The notes under the pieces were generated by a model. That model did no database searches, was not told where the DNA came from, and saw only the letters and a program-made list of their open reading frames with translations. From Lachnospiraceae bacterium (GTDB taxonomy: Bacteria > Bacillota > Clostridia > Lachnospirales > Lachnospiraceae), in contig JAUNGG010000003.1 of the NCBI GenBank assembly GCA_030524635.1, positions 1-64,000 of the forward strand: DNA of 64,000 bases, given 5' to 3'. Both the position numbers and the translations under genes were made by a program. Numbering within the stretch: the stretch's first letter is position 1; the number at the start of each line of letters is the position of its first letter. Positions 53,242-62,843 of this stretch are shown one piece after another.

Positions 53242-54117
53242 ATGGCGGAACTATGGGAAGGGCTTCGCTCCTGGCTGTCATTTGTACAGAGAATCAGCTT
53301 TTCCAATCTGGTGGAGATCATCATTATCTCCATCCTGATCTATGAGATCTTATACTGGATTAAAAATACACGTGCCTGGACATTACTAAAAGGGCTGATC
53401 GTTATTCTGGTATTTACGCTGTTTGCGGCGATCTTCGAGCTGCAGACTATCCTGTGGATACTGGAGAAGACAGCGGCGATCGCAGCCACTGCCCTCTTAG
53501 TCATCTTTCAGCCGGAGCTTCGGAAGGCACTGGAGCAGTTAGGAAGCAAGAACATCATTACCAATATTCTTTCCTTTGATGATGGAAAGGATGACAGCGG
53601 ATTTTCGGAAAAGACAGTGAATGAGCTGACCAGAGCTACCTTCGAGATGGCAAAGGTAAAGACTGGCGCCCTGATGGTGATCGAGCGGAATGATACCTTA
53701 AAGGAAATCGAGCGAACCGGCATTGAGATCAATGGTCTGGTCAGCAGCCAGCTTCTGATCAATATTTTTGAACACAATACGCCTCTTCATGACGGTGCCG
53801 TGGTGATCCGGGGAAACCGGGTAACGGCAGCCACCTGTTATCTGCCCCTGTCCGACAATATGACGATCAGCAAGGATCTGGGAACCAGACATCGTGCGGC
53901 AGTGGGTATCTCTGAATCCACGGACAGTCTGACCATCGTGGTGTCCGAGGAGACAGGACGGGTCACAGTAGCAGAGGGAGGCAAGCTTACCAGAATCAGC
54001 GACGGGGAATCCTTAAAGAGGATCCTGTTGAACAGTACGGAGATCAGCGTTGCTCCTGCCAACAAGTTTAAATTATGGAAGGGGAGGCTGAAGAATGAAA
54101 GAAATACTAACGCGTAA
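53242..54117 (+). CDS. cdaA: Diadenylate cyclase CdaA
   Basis: This 291-aa protein has two to three N-terminal membrane helices (about residues 20-90) and a DAC domain with the catalytic DGA motif in LHDGAVVIRGNRV near 190 and the RHR motif in GTRHRAAVG near 220. It makes c-di-AMP. ATG 53242 follows GGGAGG. The 3' end overlaps cdaR by 23 bp. Confidence 0.97.
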   Translation: MAELWEGLRSWLSFVQRISFSNLVEIIIISILIYEILYWIKNTRAWTLLKGLIVILVFTLFAAIFELQTILWILEKTAAIAATALLVIFQPELRKALEQLGSKNIITNILSFDDGKDDSGFSEKTVNELTRATFEMAKVKTGALMVIERNDTLKEIERTGIEINGLVSSQLLINIFEHNTPLHDGAVVIRGNRVTAATCYLPLSDNMTISKDLGTRHRAAVGISESTDSLTIVVSEETGRVTVAEGGKLTRISDGESLKRILLNSTEISVAPANKFKLWKGRLKNERNTNA

Positions 54118-55624
54118 TCTGAGTCTGAAGATTGTTTCTGTGGTAATTGCGTTTTTTGTGTGGATGGCGGTGGTATATGTATCCGATCCTCAGGTTACCG
54201 GCAGGCAGGAGATCACACTGGAGGTGGTCAATGACGATGTGCTGACCAAGGCCGGCCTGGCCTATGAGGTGGAAGGAAAGCGCACCACAGTTTCCTTAAG
54301 CTACCGGATTCATACCCGGGACCGGGTGAATGTGGCGGCTTCTGATTTCAGAGCTTATATCGATCTGGCGGATTACTATCCGGCCACCGGCACCGTGCCG
54401 GTCTATGTGGAGGTTCTGAATAATAAAAGTTATCTGCTGGAGTCTGTGACAGCACGTCCGGCGGTAGTGAGGATCAAGACCGAGCAGATCCAGAAGAAGG
54501 ATTTTGACCTGGAGATCCATCAGACCGGCAAGCAGGCGGATGAGTATGAAGTGGAACAGATTCTGTTGGATGAGGATATGGTGACGCTGGAAGGGCCGGA
54601 GTCTGTGATCGGCCGCATCAGCTCCGTGGGCGTGGAGATCCTGGTAGATGGTCTTTATGCTGATTTCAGTGGTGTGGCAGTTCCAAAATTTTATGATGCA
54701 AACGGCAACGAACTCAGCCTGGATCCTCGGGTGACCATCAATATTTCAGAGATTCACTATACGGTCAAGCTGATGAAGCGCAGGCAGATCCCTCTTGAAT
54801 TTGAGGTCAGCGGCCATGCCGCAGATGGATACCGGTATGTAGGCATGGAGAGCACCATTACGGAGGTAACGGTGCTGGGAGTCGATGCGGTAGTCTCTAT
54901 GGTGGATGCCATTAAGATCCCTGCCAGCGTTCTGAACCTGGATGATGCATCGGAGGATAAGGTCGTCACCATTGATGTGGAGGATTATCTTCCAGATAAG
55001 GCGAATATGAGCATTCCATGGAACAGCCAGGTTACGGTGACCTTAAAGGTTCGTCAGCTGTCCCGGCGGGAGCTTGAAATTTCCACAAACCGGATCATCC
55101 GGGAGGGAGAGCAGGACGAAAATTATTATGACTATGATGAGGATGTGATTACCGTGACCGTAGAAGGACTTCAGGAAGATCTGGACACGCTGGATGCATC
55201 GGATATTGTGATGGAGATGGACGTATCCAGGCTTGGCGTGGGAAATCACAGAGGAGTCCTGACCTTTGAGGGGCTGCGGGATGGCTTTGAGGTGGTAAAT
55301 TATTCGAATTTCAGAGTTCTGGTAAGCCCGAAGGAATATGGTCCGGGCGGCATTTCCTCAGAAGCGGAAAGCAGTCAGGAGGACAGCAGCAATTCCCAGC
55401 AGGGAGACGGCCGCCAGACGGCAGGAGCTTCCGGGGAGACGGCTGCTTTAGAGTCCTCCGGAGTCACAGTTCATGGAGAAAGCGTTTCAGGCGGATGGCC
55501 CCTGGAGGGAGGCCAGCTGGGAGCTGCTTCTGAGGCCGGCGCATTTTATAATGGGGCAGCAGAAGAATTTTTGACAGAACATAATACAGAAGGAATAGCG
55601 GAGACAGAAGGGAACAGTCAGTGA
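54095..55624 (+). CDS. cdaR: CdaA regulatory protein CdaR (YbbR domains)
   Basis: This 509-aa protein has an N-terminal membrane helix (IVSVVIAFFVWMAVVYV) and then four YbbR-type repeats, the first three near residues 45-120, 135-210 and 225-315. A Ser/Gln/Glu-rich low-complexity tail ends the protein. It regulates CdaA. The usual third gene glmM does not follow; ptsH does. Confidence 0.94.
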   Translation: MKEILTRNLSLKIVSVVIAFFVWMAVVYVSDPQVTGRQEITLEVVNDDVLTKAGLAYEVEGKRTTVSLSYRIHTRDRVNVAASDFRAYIDLADYYPATGTVPVYVEVLNNKSYLLESVTARPAVVRIKTEQIQKKDFDLEIHQTGKQADEYEVEQILLDEDMVTLEGPESVIGRISSVGVEILVDGLYADFSGVAVPKFYDANGNELSLDPRVTINISEIHYTVKLMKRRQIPLEFEVSGHAADGYRYVGMESTITEVTVLGVDAVVSMVDAIKIPASVLNLDDASEDKVVTIDVEDYLPDKANMSIPWNSQVTVTLKVRQLSRRELEISTNRIIREGEQDENYYDYDEDVITVTVEGLQEDLDTLDASDIVMEMDVSRLGVGNHRGVLTFEGLRDGFEVVNYSNFRVLVSPKEYGPGGISSEAESSQEDSSNSQQGDGRQTAGASGETAALESSGVTVHGESVSGGWPLEGGQLGAASEAGAFYNGAAEEFLTEHNTEGIAETEGNSQ

Positions 55625-55684
55625 ACCGTTCATAACAGGGCAGGCAGTGGACTGCAGCAACGGTTCCGTTAACGGAGGGATTAT

Positions 55685-55948
55685 ATGGTTAGTGAGAAAG
55701 TGGTAATCAAAAATCCAAGCGGCCTGCATCTTCGGCCGGCAGGGATTCTTTGTAAGGAAGCGATCAAGTATAAATCTTCCATTCATTTTCACTTTCACAG
55801 CACTACTGCAAATGCAAAGAGTGTATTAAGTGTTTTAGGTGCCTGCATCAAAAGCGGCAATGAATTAGAATTTGTCTGCGAGGGAGAAGATGAGAAGGAG
55901 GCACTGGCCGCCATCGTTAAGATCGTGCGGGACGGGTTAGGAGAATAA
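55685..55948 (+). CDS. ptsH: HPr phosphocarrier protein
   Basis: This 87-aa HPr has the active His15 in GLHLRPAG and the regulatory Ser46 in NAKSVLSV, both at canonical positions. It carries phosphate from enzyme I to sugar-specific EII proteins; Ser46 is the HPr kinase site used in carbon catabolite control. It sits 62 bp before ptsI. The gap from cdaR is short, so both could share a transcript. Confidence 0.96.
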   Translation: MVSEKVVIKNPSGLHLRPAGILCKEAIKYKSSIHFHFHSTTANAKSVLSVLGACIKSGNELEFVCEGEDEKEALAAIVKIVRDGLGE

Positions 55949-56010
55949 CCCATGATAATGATCACAGGCCTTGATGAGGCTTGGAGATAGATTAATGAGG
56001 AGGTAGTATC

Positions 56011-57723
56011 ATGTACAAGGGTACAAATGCTTCGGCAGGAATTGGAATTGGAAAAGTAGCAGTGGTTGAGGAAAAGGAATTGGTGATCAAGAGGGAGACG
56101 GTCACAGATTCTGCAGCGGAGGTTCAGCGTTTTAAGGGAGCGCTGGAGACCAGCATGAAGCAGACCGAGGAGCTGGCAGCTGACCTGGCTACCCGTGTAG
56201 GCGAGAAGGAGGCAGAGATCCTCAACGGCCACATTATGCTGTTGTCCGACCCGATGCTGACCGGAGAAATTGAGAACATGATCCAGAATGATCATGTAAA
56301 CAGTGAGTATGCCATCGAGAGCGTATGCACCATGTATGCCGATATGTTTGCATCCATGGGAGATGAGCTGATGCAGCAGAGAGCCACCGATATGCGGGAT
56401 ATCAAGACCAGAATGCAGAAGGTTCTGCTGGGAGTGGAGTCTGTAGACATCGCTTCCCTGCCTGCGGGAACGGTGATCCTGGCAAAGGATCTGACCCCAT
56501 CTATGACAGCAGGGATCAATCCGGCCAATGTAACCGGTATTGTAACCGAACTTGGCGGACGCACCTCTCACAGTGCGATCCTGGCAAGAGCGTTGGAGAT
56601 CCCGGCAGTGGTTGCGCTGACCGGCATCTTAGACCAGGTAAAGAATGGGGATACCATCGTCCTGGACGGCTCTGACGGAAGTGTTCTGGTAAATCCGGAG
56701 GAGGCTGTTCTTGCCGGCTACCAGGAAAAGCGTGAGGTATTCTTAAAAGAGAAGAAGGAGCTGGAGAAATACATCGGCATGCCATCTGTGACCAAGGACG
56801 GTGTTCATGTGGAGCTGGTTGCCAACATCGGCAAGCCGGAGGATGTGGACAAAGTGCTTCAGTATGACGGCGAAGGCGTGGGCCTGTTCCGTACCGAGTT
56901 CCTGTTTATGGACCGGAATGCTATGCCTACCGAGGAGGAGCAGTTTGAGGCATACCGGAAGGTGGCAGTTGCCTTAGACGGCAAGCCGGTTATCATCCGT
57001 ACCCTGGATATCGGCGGAGACAAGGAGATCCCTTACATGGGTCTGGAGAAGGATGAGAATCCATTCTTAGGCTACCGTGCTGTCCGTTTCTGCTTAGACC
57101 GGAAGGATGACGTATACCGTCCGCAGCTTCGTGCTCTGCTTCGCGCAAGTGCATTCGGCAATATCAAGATCATGATTCCTTTAGTGACCTGCATCGACGA
57201 GTACCGTGCTGTAAAGGCGCTGGTTGAGGAGATCAAGAAGGAGCTGGATGAGAAGGGCATCGCTTACAATAAGGACATTCAGTTAGGTATCATGGTGGAG
57301 ACGGCTGCGGCTTCCCTGATTGCAGATATCTTTGCCAAGGAGGTTGACTTCTTCAGCATCGGCACCAACGACCTGACCCAGTATACCATGTCGGTTGACC
57401 GTGGAAATGATAAGATCTCTTATCTGTACTCTACCTTTAACCCGGCTGTGCTTCGGAGCATTAAGCGGATCATCACCTGTGCAAGAGAGGCCGGCATTAT
57501 GGTAGGCATGTGCGGCGAGGCTGCCAGCGATCCGATGATGATCCCGCTGCTGCTGGCATTTGGCTTAAACGAGTTCAGTATGAGTCCTTCTGCTATCTTA
57601 AGAGCAAGAAAGATGATCACCGGATACAGCACAGAGGAGCTTCAGGCAGTTGCAGATAAGGCGATGAGCTTTGCAACCACTGCTGAAGTAGAAAACTACA
57701 TGAGAGAGTTTGTAAATGCATGA
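56011..57723 (+). CDS. ptsI: Phosphoenolpyruvate-protein phosphotransferase (PTS enzyme I)
   Basis: This 570-aa enzyme has the phosphohistidine motif GGRTSHSAILAR near residue 185, the PEP-binding segment LFRTEFLFMDR near 290, and the C-terminal GICGE-like GMCGEAASDP near 500. It phosphorylates HPr. AGGAGGT lies before the ATG. The stop overlaps the next start (ATGA). Confidence 0.97.
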   Translation: MYKGTNASAGIGIGKVAVVEEKELVIKRETVTDSAAEVQRFKGALETSMKQTEELAADLATRVGEKEAEILNGHIMLLSDPMLTGEIENMIQNDHVNSEYAIESVCTMYADMFASMGDELMQQRATDMRDIKTRMQKVLLGVESVDIASLPAGTVILAKDLTPSMTAGINPANVTGIVTELGGRTSHSAILARALEIPAVVALTGILDQVKNGDTIVLDGSDGSVLVNPEEAVLAGYQEKREVFLKEKKELEKYIGMPSVTKDGVHVELVANIGKPEDVDKVLQYDGEGVGLFRTEFLFMDRNAMPTEEEQFEAYRKVAVALDGKPVIIRTLDIGGDKEIPYMGLEKDENPFLGYRAVRFCLDRKDDVYRPQLRALLRASAFGNIKIMIPLVTCIDEYRAVKALVEEIKKELDEKGIAYNKDIQLGIMVETAAASLIADIFAKEVDFFSIGTNDLTQYTMSVDRGNDKISYLYSTFNPAVLRSIKRIITCAREAGIMVGMCGEAASDPMMIPLLLAFGLNEFSMSPSAILRARKMITGYSTEELQAVADKAMSFATTAEVENYMREFVNA

Positions 57724-59039
57724 TAGGTTATCTGATTAGTTATATTCTTTGCTTTTTATTTGTCAGGCTCGGATGGTTTCTGCCATCCGGCCTGGTTCTT
57801 ATGCTTGGGGGCTTATTTTTATACTGGAAGGATTACCGGGCCTCCGGAAATCTAATTCATTTAAGAGGCTTATTCTGCCTCTTTTTTGCTGGCGGGCAGG
57901 GACTGTCCTGTATGAAGCTGAGCCGCCTGCAGGGGCAGTGGAGCCTGATGACCTGGGCCTGCTTTCTGCTGGCTGTGGTGTCCTTTTACGGGGCGTTTGA
58001 GGCGGCGGAGCGGAAGCTGGGGCCGGTGAGAGAGACCCATTGGATGAAGAAGCAGGCCAGGGGAAGGGGCAGCGTTCTTCCCTGGGAGAACCGGATGGAG
58101 TTCAGGAAATTTGAGCGGTCTCTGTTTTGGGGCATCGCAGTGGTGACCTGCCTGTCTGCGGCGGCGTTTATCCTGGAAGCGGCGGTCCTTGGCTTTATCC
58201 CATTCTTTCTGCGGGGAGTTCCCCATGCCTATTCCTATTTTCACATCAGCGGCGTTCATTATGTTACAGTGTCCTGTGTGCTGGTGCCTTCCCTGTATGT
58301 CCTTTATTTTATGGCAAAGGATGAGCGGAAGAAGGTGCAGAACCGGGCGGCGCTTTTCTTTACAGCTGTCAGTATCCTGATTCCGGTGCTCTGTGTGTCC
58401 CGGTTCCAGCTGATTCTGGCAGTGGGAATGGCTGCCTTTACCGCGATCGCAGTAAACCGGCGGATGCGCCTGATCCATGGTCTGGCCCTTGTGTGCGCCA
58501 TGATCCCGGCTTACGTGATCCTATCCATTGCAAGAAGCCATGATGTGGCCTATTTAAACGGCATTTTTGAGATGAAGAACAGCCAGATGCCCATCTTTAT
58601 CACACAGCCCTATATGTATATTGCCAACAACTACGATAATTTCAACTGTCTGGTGGAGGAGCTGCCCAGGCACAGCTTTGGAATGCGGATGCTGTTTCCG
58701 CTGTGGGCGCTGACTGGCCTTAAATTTCTGGTTCCCAGCCTGGTAAATTTCCCGATCTATGTGAACAAGGAAGAGCTGACTACCCTGACCCTGATCTATG
58801 ATGCCTATTATGATTTCGGGATCCTGGGTGTGATCCTGTTCTGCGCCTTATTAGGGGCCGTGTGCAGTGCGCTGGTGAGAGGGCTGGCCCGGCTGCAGAA
58901 TCCGGTAGGTTATATTTTTTATGCACAGATTGCCATGTATATGGTCCTGTCTTTCTTCACCACCTGGTTTTCGAATCCGGCTACCTGGTTTTATCTGGTC
59001 ATAACCGGATTTGTGTATTTGTATGTGGAATACCGGTGA
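57720..59039 (+). CDS. Wzy-like oligosaccharide repeat unit polymerase
   Basis: This 439-aa protein has about 12 hydrophobic helices with a large central loop (around residues 290-360) and resembles O-antigen polymerases that join lipid-linked repeat units outside the membrane. The ATG overlaps the ptsI stop by 4 bp, so the two are translationally coupled, which is unusual. A capsule or cell-wall polysaccharide role is inferred. No other glycan genes are near. Confidence 0.78.
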   Translation: MIGYLISYILCFLFVRLGWFLPSGLVLMLGGLFLYWKDYRASGNLIHLRGLFCLFFAGGQGLSCMKLSRLQGQWSLMTWACFLLAVVSFYGAFEAAERKLGPVRETHWMKKQARGRGSVLPWENRMEFRKFERSLFWGIAVVTCLSAAAFILEAAVLGFIPFFLRGVPHAYSYFHISGVHYVTVSCVLVPSLYVLYFMAKDERKKVQNRAALFFTAVSILIPVLCVSRFQLILAVGMAAFTAIAVNRRMRLIHGLALVCAMIPAYVILSIARSHDVAYLNGIFEMKNSQMPIFITQPYMYIANNYDNFNCLVEELPRHSFGMRMLFPLWALTGLKFLVPSLVNFPIYVNKEELTTLTLIYDAYYDFGILGVILFCALLGAVCSALVRGLARLQNPVGYIFYAQIAMYMVLSFFTTWFSNPATWFYLVITGFVYLYVEYR

Positions 59040-59095
59040 TCCTGTAAGGGAGCAGGACGGTACGCCAATTGATAAAGTATTTCAAAAACTTATAA

Positions 59096-59113
59096 TTGAT
59101 AATTGTTTCACAA
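59096..59113. promoter_or_regulatory. Rex-like operator upstream of pflB
   Basis: TTGATAATTGTTTCACAA resembles the Rex consensus TTGTTAANNNNTTAACAA with one mismatch in each half. It lies just upstream of the pflB promoter. A weaker TTGATAA...TTTCAAA occurs at 59069-59086. Rex (NADH sensing) binding is inference. Confidence 0.5.
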
Positions 59114-59131
59114 TAAATCCAAGGGTATCAC

Positions 59132-59160
59132 TTGACTTATTCATAAAGTACTGGTATAGT
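59132..59160 (+). promoter_or_regulatory. Strong pflB promoter
   Basis: TTGACT (59132-59137), 17 bp, TATAGT (59155-59160). The 80-nt leader contains GCGCTT (59168-59173) and AAGCGC (near 59200) that can pair and precede TTTTG, a possible attenuator. Confidence 0.75.
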
Positions 59161-59243
59161 GTTATATGCGCTTAGCAATCTAGATATAGAGGTATCAAGC
59201 GCTTTTGACACTATAAATTGTATTTTCACAGGAGGAAAAAATC

Positions 59244-61496
59244 ATGGTGCAAAAGGAACAATGGGCCGGATTTAAAGGAAGGATCTGGAGAGAAGAGGTA
59301 AATACCCGGGATTTCATCCAGAACAATTACACTCCATATGATGGAGATGCATCTTTCCTGGAGGAACCAACAGAAGCAACAAACACCCTCTGGGGGATTT
59401 TACAGGGCTTGCAGAAGGAAGAGCGGGCAAAGGGCGGTGTCCTGGATATGGATACCCATATTGTGTCCAGCCTGACCTCTCATAAGCCTGGATATATCAG
59501 CGAAGAAACCAAAGAACTGGAAAAGGTAGTGGGCCTGCAGACGGATAAGCCCTTAAAGCGTGCATTTATGCCATTCGGCGGCATTAAGATGGCAGAGGAG
59601 GCCTGCACCACTCATGGCTATGAGCCGGATCCGGCATTCCATAAGATTTTTACTGAGTACCATAAGACACATAACCAGGGCGTATTCGATGCGTATACTC
59701 CTGAGATGAGAAAGGCACGTCACAACAAGATTATTACCGGACTTCCGGATACCTACGGAAGAGGCCGTATTGTAGGCGATTACCGGAGAGTAGCACTTTA
59801 CGGGATCGACTATCTGATGGAAAAGAAGAAAGAGGACTTTGACAACTGCGGCGACGGTACCATGCTGGATGATGTGATCCGTCAGCGGGAGGAGATCTCC
59901 ATGCAGTACCGTGCCTTAAATGATATGAAAAAGATGGCAGCTTCCTACGGCTATGATATCTCCCAGCCAGCGAAGGATGCCAGAGAGGCAGTACAGTGGA
60001 CCTACTTCGGTTACCTGGCTGCAATTAAAACGCAGAACGGCGCAGCCATGAGCGTTGGACGTGTATCCACCTTCTTAGATATTTATATCCAGAGAGACTT
60101 AAAGAACGGCGTAATTACAGAGAAGGAGGCACAGGAGCTGATCGACCACTTCGTGATGAAGTGCCGTATGGTAAAGTTTGCCAGAATTCCTTCCTACACC
60201 CAGCTGTTTTCCGGCGATCCGGTATGGGCGACCCTGGAGGTAGGCGGATTGGGGCAGGACGGCCGTTCCATGGTTACCAAGACCGACTATCGTTTCCTGC
60301 ACACCTTAGAGAATATGGGACCAAGCCCGGAGCCGAACATGACAGTGCTTTACTCCTCCAGACTTCCGGAGAATTTCAAGTCCTATGCGGCTTATATCTC
60401 CATCAAGACCAGCTCTGTGCAGTATGAGAATGACGATGTGATGCGTCCGTACTGGGGTGATGACTACTCCATCTGCTGCTGTGTATCCGCGACTCAGACC
60501 GGTAAGGAGATGCAGTTCTTCGGTGCCCGTGCAAACCTGGCCAAGTGCCTTCTGTATGCCATCAACGGCGGTGTGGATGAGAAGAGCAAGGTTCAGGTAG
60601 GACCGGCCTACAAGCCGATTACCTCCGAATATCTGGATTACGATGAAGTGATCGAAAAGTATGACCAGATGATGGACTGGCTGGCAGGATTATATGTGAA
60701 TACCCTGAATGTGATTCAGTACATGCATGATAAGTACTACTACGAGGCAGCCGAGATGGCTCTGATCGATACCGATGTGAGACGTACCTTTGCAACCGGT
60801 ATTGCAGGCTTCTCCCATGTGATCGACTCCTTAAGTGCCATCAAGTACGCCAAGGTAAAGGTGATCCGGGGCGAGGACGGCCTGGCTGAGGATTACCAGG
60901 TTCAGGGCGATTTCCCAAGATATGGAAACGATGACGACCGGGCAGATGAGATCGGCGTATGGCTGTTAAAGACCTTCTTAGATAAGATCAAGAAGCACCA
61001 CACCTACCGGAATTCCGAACCAACCACCTCCATCCTGACCATCACTTCCAACGTAGTGTACGGCAAGGCTACGGGAGCACTGCCGGATGGAAGAAAGGCT
61101 GGAGAACCATTATCCCCAGGTGCAAACCCAAGCTACGGCGCAGAAAAGAACGGTCTGCTGGCTTCCTTGAACTCGGTAGCCAAGCTGCCTTACGAGTGGG
61201 CACTGGACGGTATTTCCAACACCCAGACCATCAATCCAGGCGCGCTTGGACATAACGAGGAAGAGCGGATTGAGAATCTGGTGCACGTTATGGACGGCTA
61301 TTTTGACCAGGGCGCACACCATCTGAATGTTAATGTGTTCGGCGTAGAGAAGCTGATCGATGCCATGGAGCATCCGGAGAAGGAAGAATATGCAAACTTC
61401 ACGATCCGTGTATCCGGCTACGCTGTGAAATTCATCGACCTGACCAGAGAACAGCAGTTAGATGTAATCGCAAGAAGCGCACATGAGAGGATGTAA
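59244..61496 (+). CDS. pflB: Formate acetyltransferase (pyruvate formate-lyase)
   Basis: This 750-aa glycyl-radical enzyme has the active-site Cys cluster ICCCVSAT (Cys411-413) and the glycyl radical Gly725 in RVSGYAVKF. It converts pyruvate and CoA to acetyl-CoA and formate in anaerobic fermentation. AGGAGG lies before the ATG. The activating enzyme gene pflA follows. Confidence 0.98.
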   Translation: MVQKEQWAGFKGRIWREEVNTRDFIQNNYTPYDGDASFLEEPTEATNTLWGILQGLQKEERAKGGVLDMDTHIVSSLTSHKPGYISEETKELEKVVGLQTDKPLKRAFMPFGGIKMAEEACTTHGYEPDPAFHKIFTEYHKTHNQGVFDAYTPEMRKARHNKIITGLPDTYGRGRIVGDYRRVALYGIDYLMEKKKEDFDNCGDGTMLDDVIRQREEISMQYRALNDMKKMAASYGYDISQPAKDAREAVQWTYFGYLAAIKTQNGAAMSVGRVSTFLDIYIQRDLKNGVITEKEAQELIDHFVMKCRMVKFARIPSYTQLFSGDPVWATLEVGGLGQDGRSMVTKTDYRFLHTLENMGPSPEPNMTVLYSSRLPENFKSYAAYISIKTSSVQYENDDVMRPYWGDDYSICCCVSATQTGKEMQFFGARANLAKCLLYAINGGVDEKSKVQVGPAYKPITSEYLDYDEVIEKYDQMMDWLAGLYVNTLNVIQYMHDKYYYEAAEMALIDTDVRRTFATGIAGFSHVIDSLSAIKYAKVKVIRGEDGLAEDYQVQGDFPRYGNDDDRADEIGVWLLKTFLDKIKKHHTYRNSEPTTSILTITSNVVYGKATGALPDGRKAGEPLSPGANPSYGAEKNGLLASLNSVAKLPYEWALDGISNTQTINPGALGHNEEERIENLVHVMDGYFDQGAHHLNVNVFGVEKLIDAMEHPEKEEYANFTIRVSGYAVKFIDLTREQQLDVIARSAHERM

Positions 61497-61548
61497 GAGA
61501 GCAATGAGCCTCTTTTAAACTGACTTTTTTCATAGGGCGAAGCCCGGC

Positions 61549-61577
61549 AGCCAGGTTCCGTTTCTCGGAGCCTGGCT
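61549..61577 (+). other. Hairpin between pflB and pflA
   Basis: AGCCAGG and CCTGGCT pair with an inner TTCCG/CGGAG helix. No T run follows directly, so it may be an RNA stability hairpin or weak terminator. Confidence 0.5.
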
Positions 61578-61636
61578 AAACGCTGCTTTTAGACCTGTCA
61601 ATGTCAATACAAACCAATAAGGATCCAGGTGATAGT

Positions 61637-62455
61637 ATGAACCGTGAATTTAATAATCAATCAGAAAAAACGCAAGTGCAGCCTGCTCCATTCAGACAGA
61701 AAAGTACCACCGGCTTCATCCATTCCGTTGAAACCTTCGGTTCTGTAGATGGTCCAGGCATCCGTTTTGTCATCTTTGTCCAGGGCTGTAAGCTTCGCTG
61801 TCAATTCTGCCACAATCCAGATACCTGGAACCGGCGGGGCGGGGAGCCGGTAACCGCTGAGCAGATGCTGGACCAGGCGATGAAGTATAAGACCTACTGG
61901 GGCAAAAAAGGGGGCATCACAGTCAGCGGCGGGGAGCCCCTTCTTCAGATGGACTTTTTGATCGAGCTGTTTACCAGAGCCAAAGAAGAGGGCATCCACA
62001 CCTGCATTGACACGGCCGGACAGCCTTTCAGCCGTCATGAACCATTCTTTAGCAAATTTAACAAGCTGATGAAGGTCACCGACCTCCTTCTTCTGGATAT
62101 TAAGCATATGGATCAGGAACAGCATAAGCGGCTGACCGGATGTCCCAACGACAATATCCTGGACATGGCACGGTATCTGTCAGATATGGGCAAGCCAGTT
62201 TGGATCCGCCATGTGCTGGTGCCGGAGCGGAGCGATTATGATGAATATTTAAAGCGGCTGGATGAATTTGTCCGCTCGCTGAAGAATGTGCGGCGTTTTG
62301 AAGTCCTTCCTTACCACACGCTGGGAATCTTTAAATGGGAAGAGCTGCGGATTCCCTATCCATTGGCAGGAATTGACCCTCCGGCCAAGGAGCGGGTGGC
62401 TTATGTGAATGAACTGCTTCATACGGCGGATTATCGGGGGTATTTGGAGGATTGA
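61637..62455 (+). CDS. pflA: Pyruvate formate-lyase activating enzyme
   Basis: This 272-aa radical SAM enzyme has the cluster motif CKLRCQFC (Cys51, 55, 58), with HNPDTW next to it, and GGEPLLQ near 105. It abstracts H from Gly725 of PflB. ATG 61637 follows AGGTGATAGT; an ATG at 61601 has no site. The N-terminal 25 residues are a non-conserved polar extension. Confidence 0.97.
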   Translation: MNREFNNQSEKTQVQPAPFRQKSTTGFIHSVETFGSVDGPGIRFVIFVQGCKLRCQFCHNPDTWNRRGGEPVTAEQMLDQAMKYKTYWGKKGGITVSGGEPLLQMDFLIELFTRAKEEGIHTCIDTAGQPFSRHEPFFSKFNKLMKVTDLLLLDIKHMDQEQHKRLTGCPNDNILDMARYLSDMGKPVWIRHVLVPERSDYDEYLKRLDEFVRSLKNVRRFEVLPYHTLGIFKWEELRIPYPLAGIDPPAKERVAYVNELLHTADYRGYLED

Positions 62456-62479
62456 TTTTTATTATTTGGCGAAGGGTCC

Positions 62480-62618
62480 GCATCGGGCGGGGACAGCTCC
62501 CTGTTCAGCGCGCTCTCGCTCTGTTCAGCGCGCAGCGGTACATAAGGCGCGTGGGAGACCGCGCCTAAGTGCCGGCGGGCTGAAAAGGCATTCACAGGGA
62601 GCTCTCCCCGCCCGATGC
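62480..62618. repeat. 139-bp composite palindromic element
   Basis: 25-bp arms at 62480-62504 and 62594-62618 pair at 24 of 25 positions. Inside are a 13-bp direct repeat CTGTTCAGCGCGC (62501 and 62521) and a GGCGCG/CGCGCC hairpin. TGTTTTATT follows the right arm, so it can also act as terminator for pflA. The stretch 62456-62843 holds no gene. Confidence 0.7.
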
Positions 62619-62710
62619 TGTTTTATTGGCGGAAGATGGGGGCTTGTTGAGGCTGTTTTGCTGGCAGAGGATAGCGCTTTGGGGGATGTTATGATTGGAA
62701 TGGAATGTAG

Positions 62711-62756
62711 AAGGTGACTTTGCATTGTTAAAAAACAGACAAAGTTGCCTTTTTTC
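62711..62756 (+). terminator. Hairpin terminator before the molybdenum hydroxylase
   Basis: AAGGTGACTTTG pairs with CAAAGTTGCCTT (two wobble pairs), followed by a T run. Confidence 0.7.
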
Positions 62757-62785
62757 TTGTGCAGCGAAAGGGATTCGCGTATAAT
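62757..62785 (+). promoter_or_regulatory. Promoter of the molybdenum hydroxylase gene
   Basis: TTGTGC (62757-62762), 17 bp, TATAAT (62780-62785). The gene starts about 50 bp beyond the predicted start of transcription. Confidence 0.7.
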
Positions 62786-62843
62786 CATAGGGCAGAATAT
62801 GGTAAAACAGACATGAGATAAGGGATATGGCGAGGAAAGAGGC

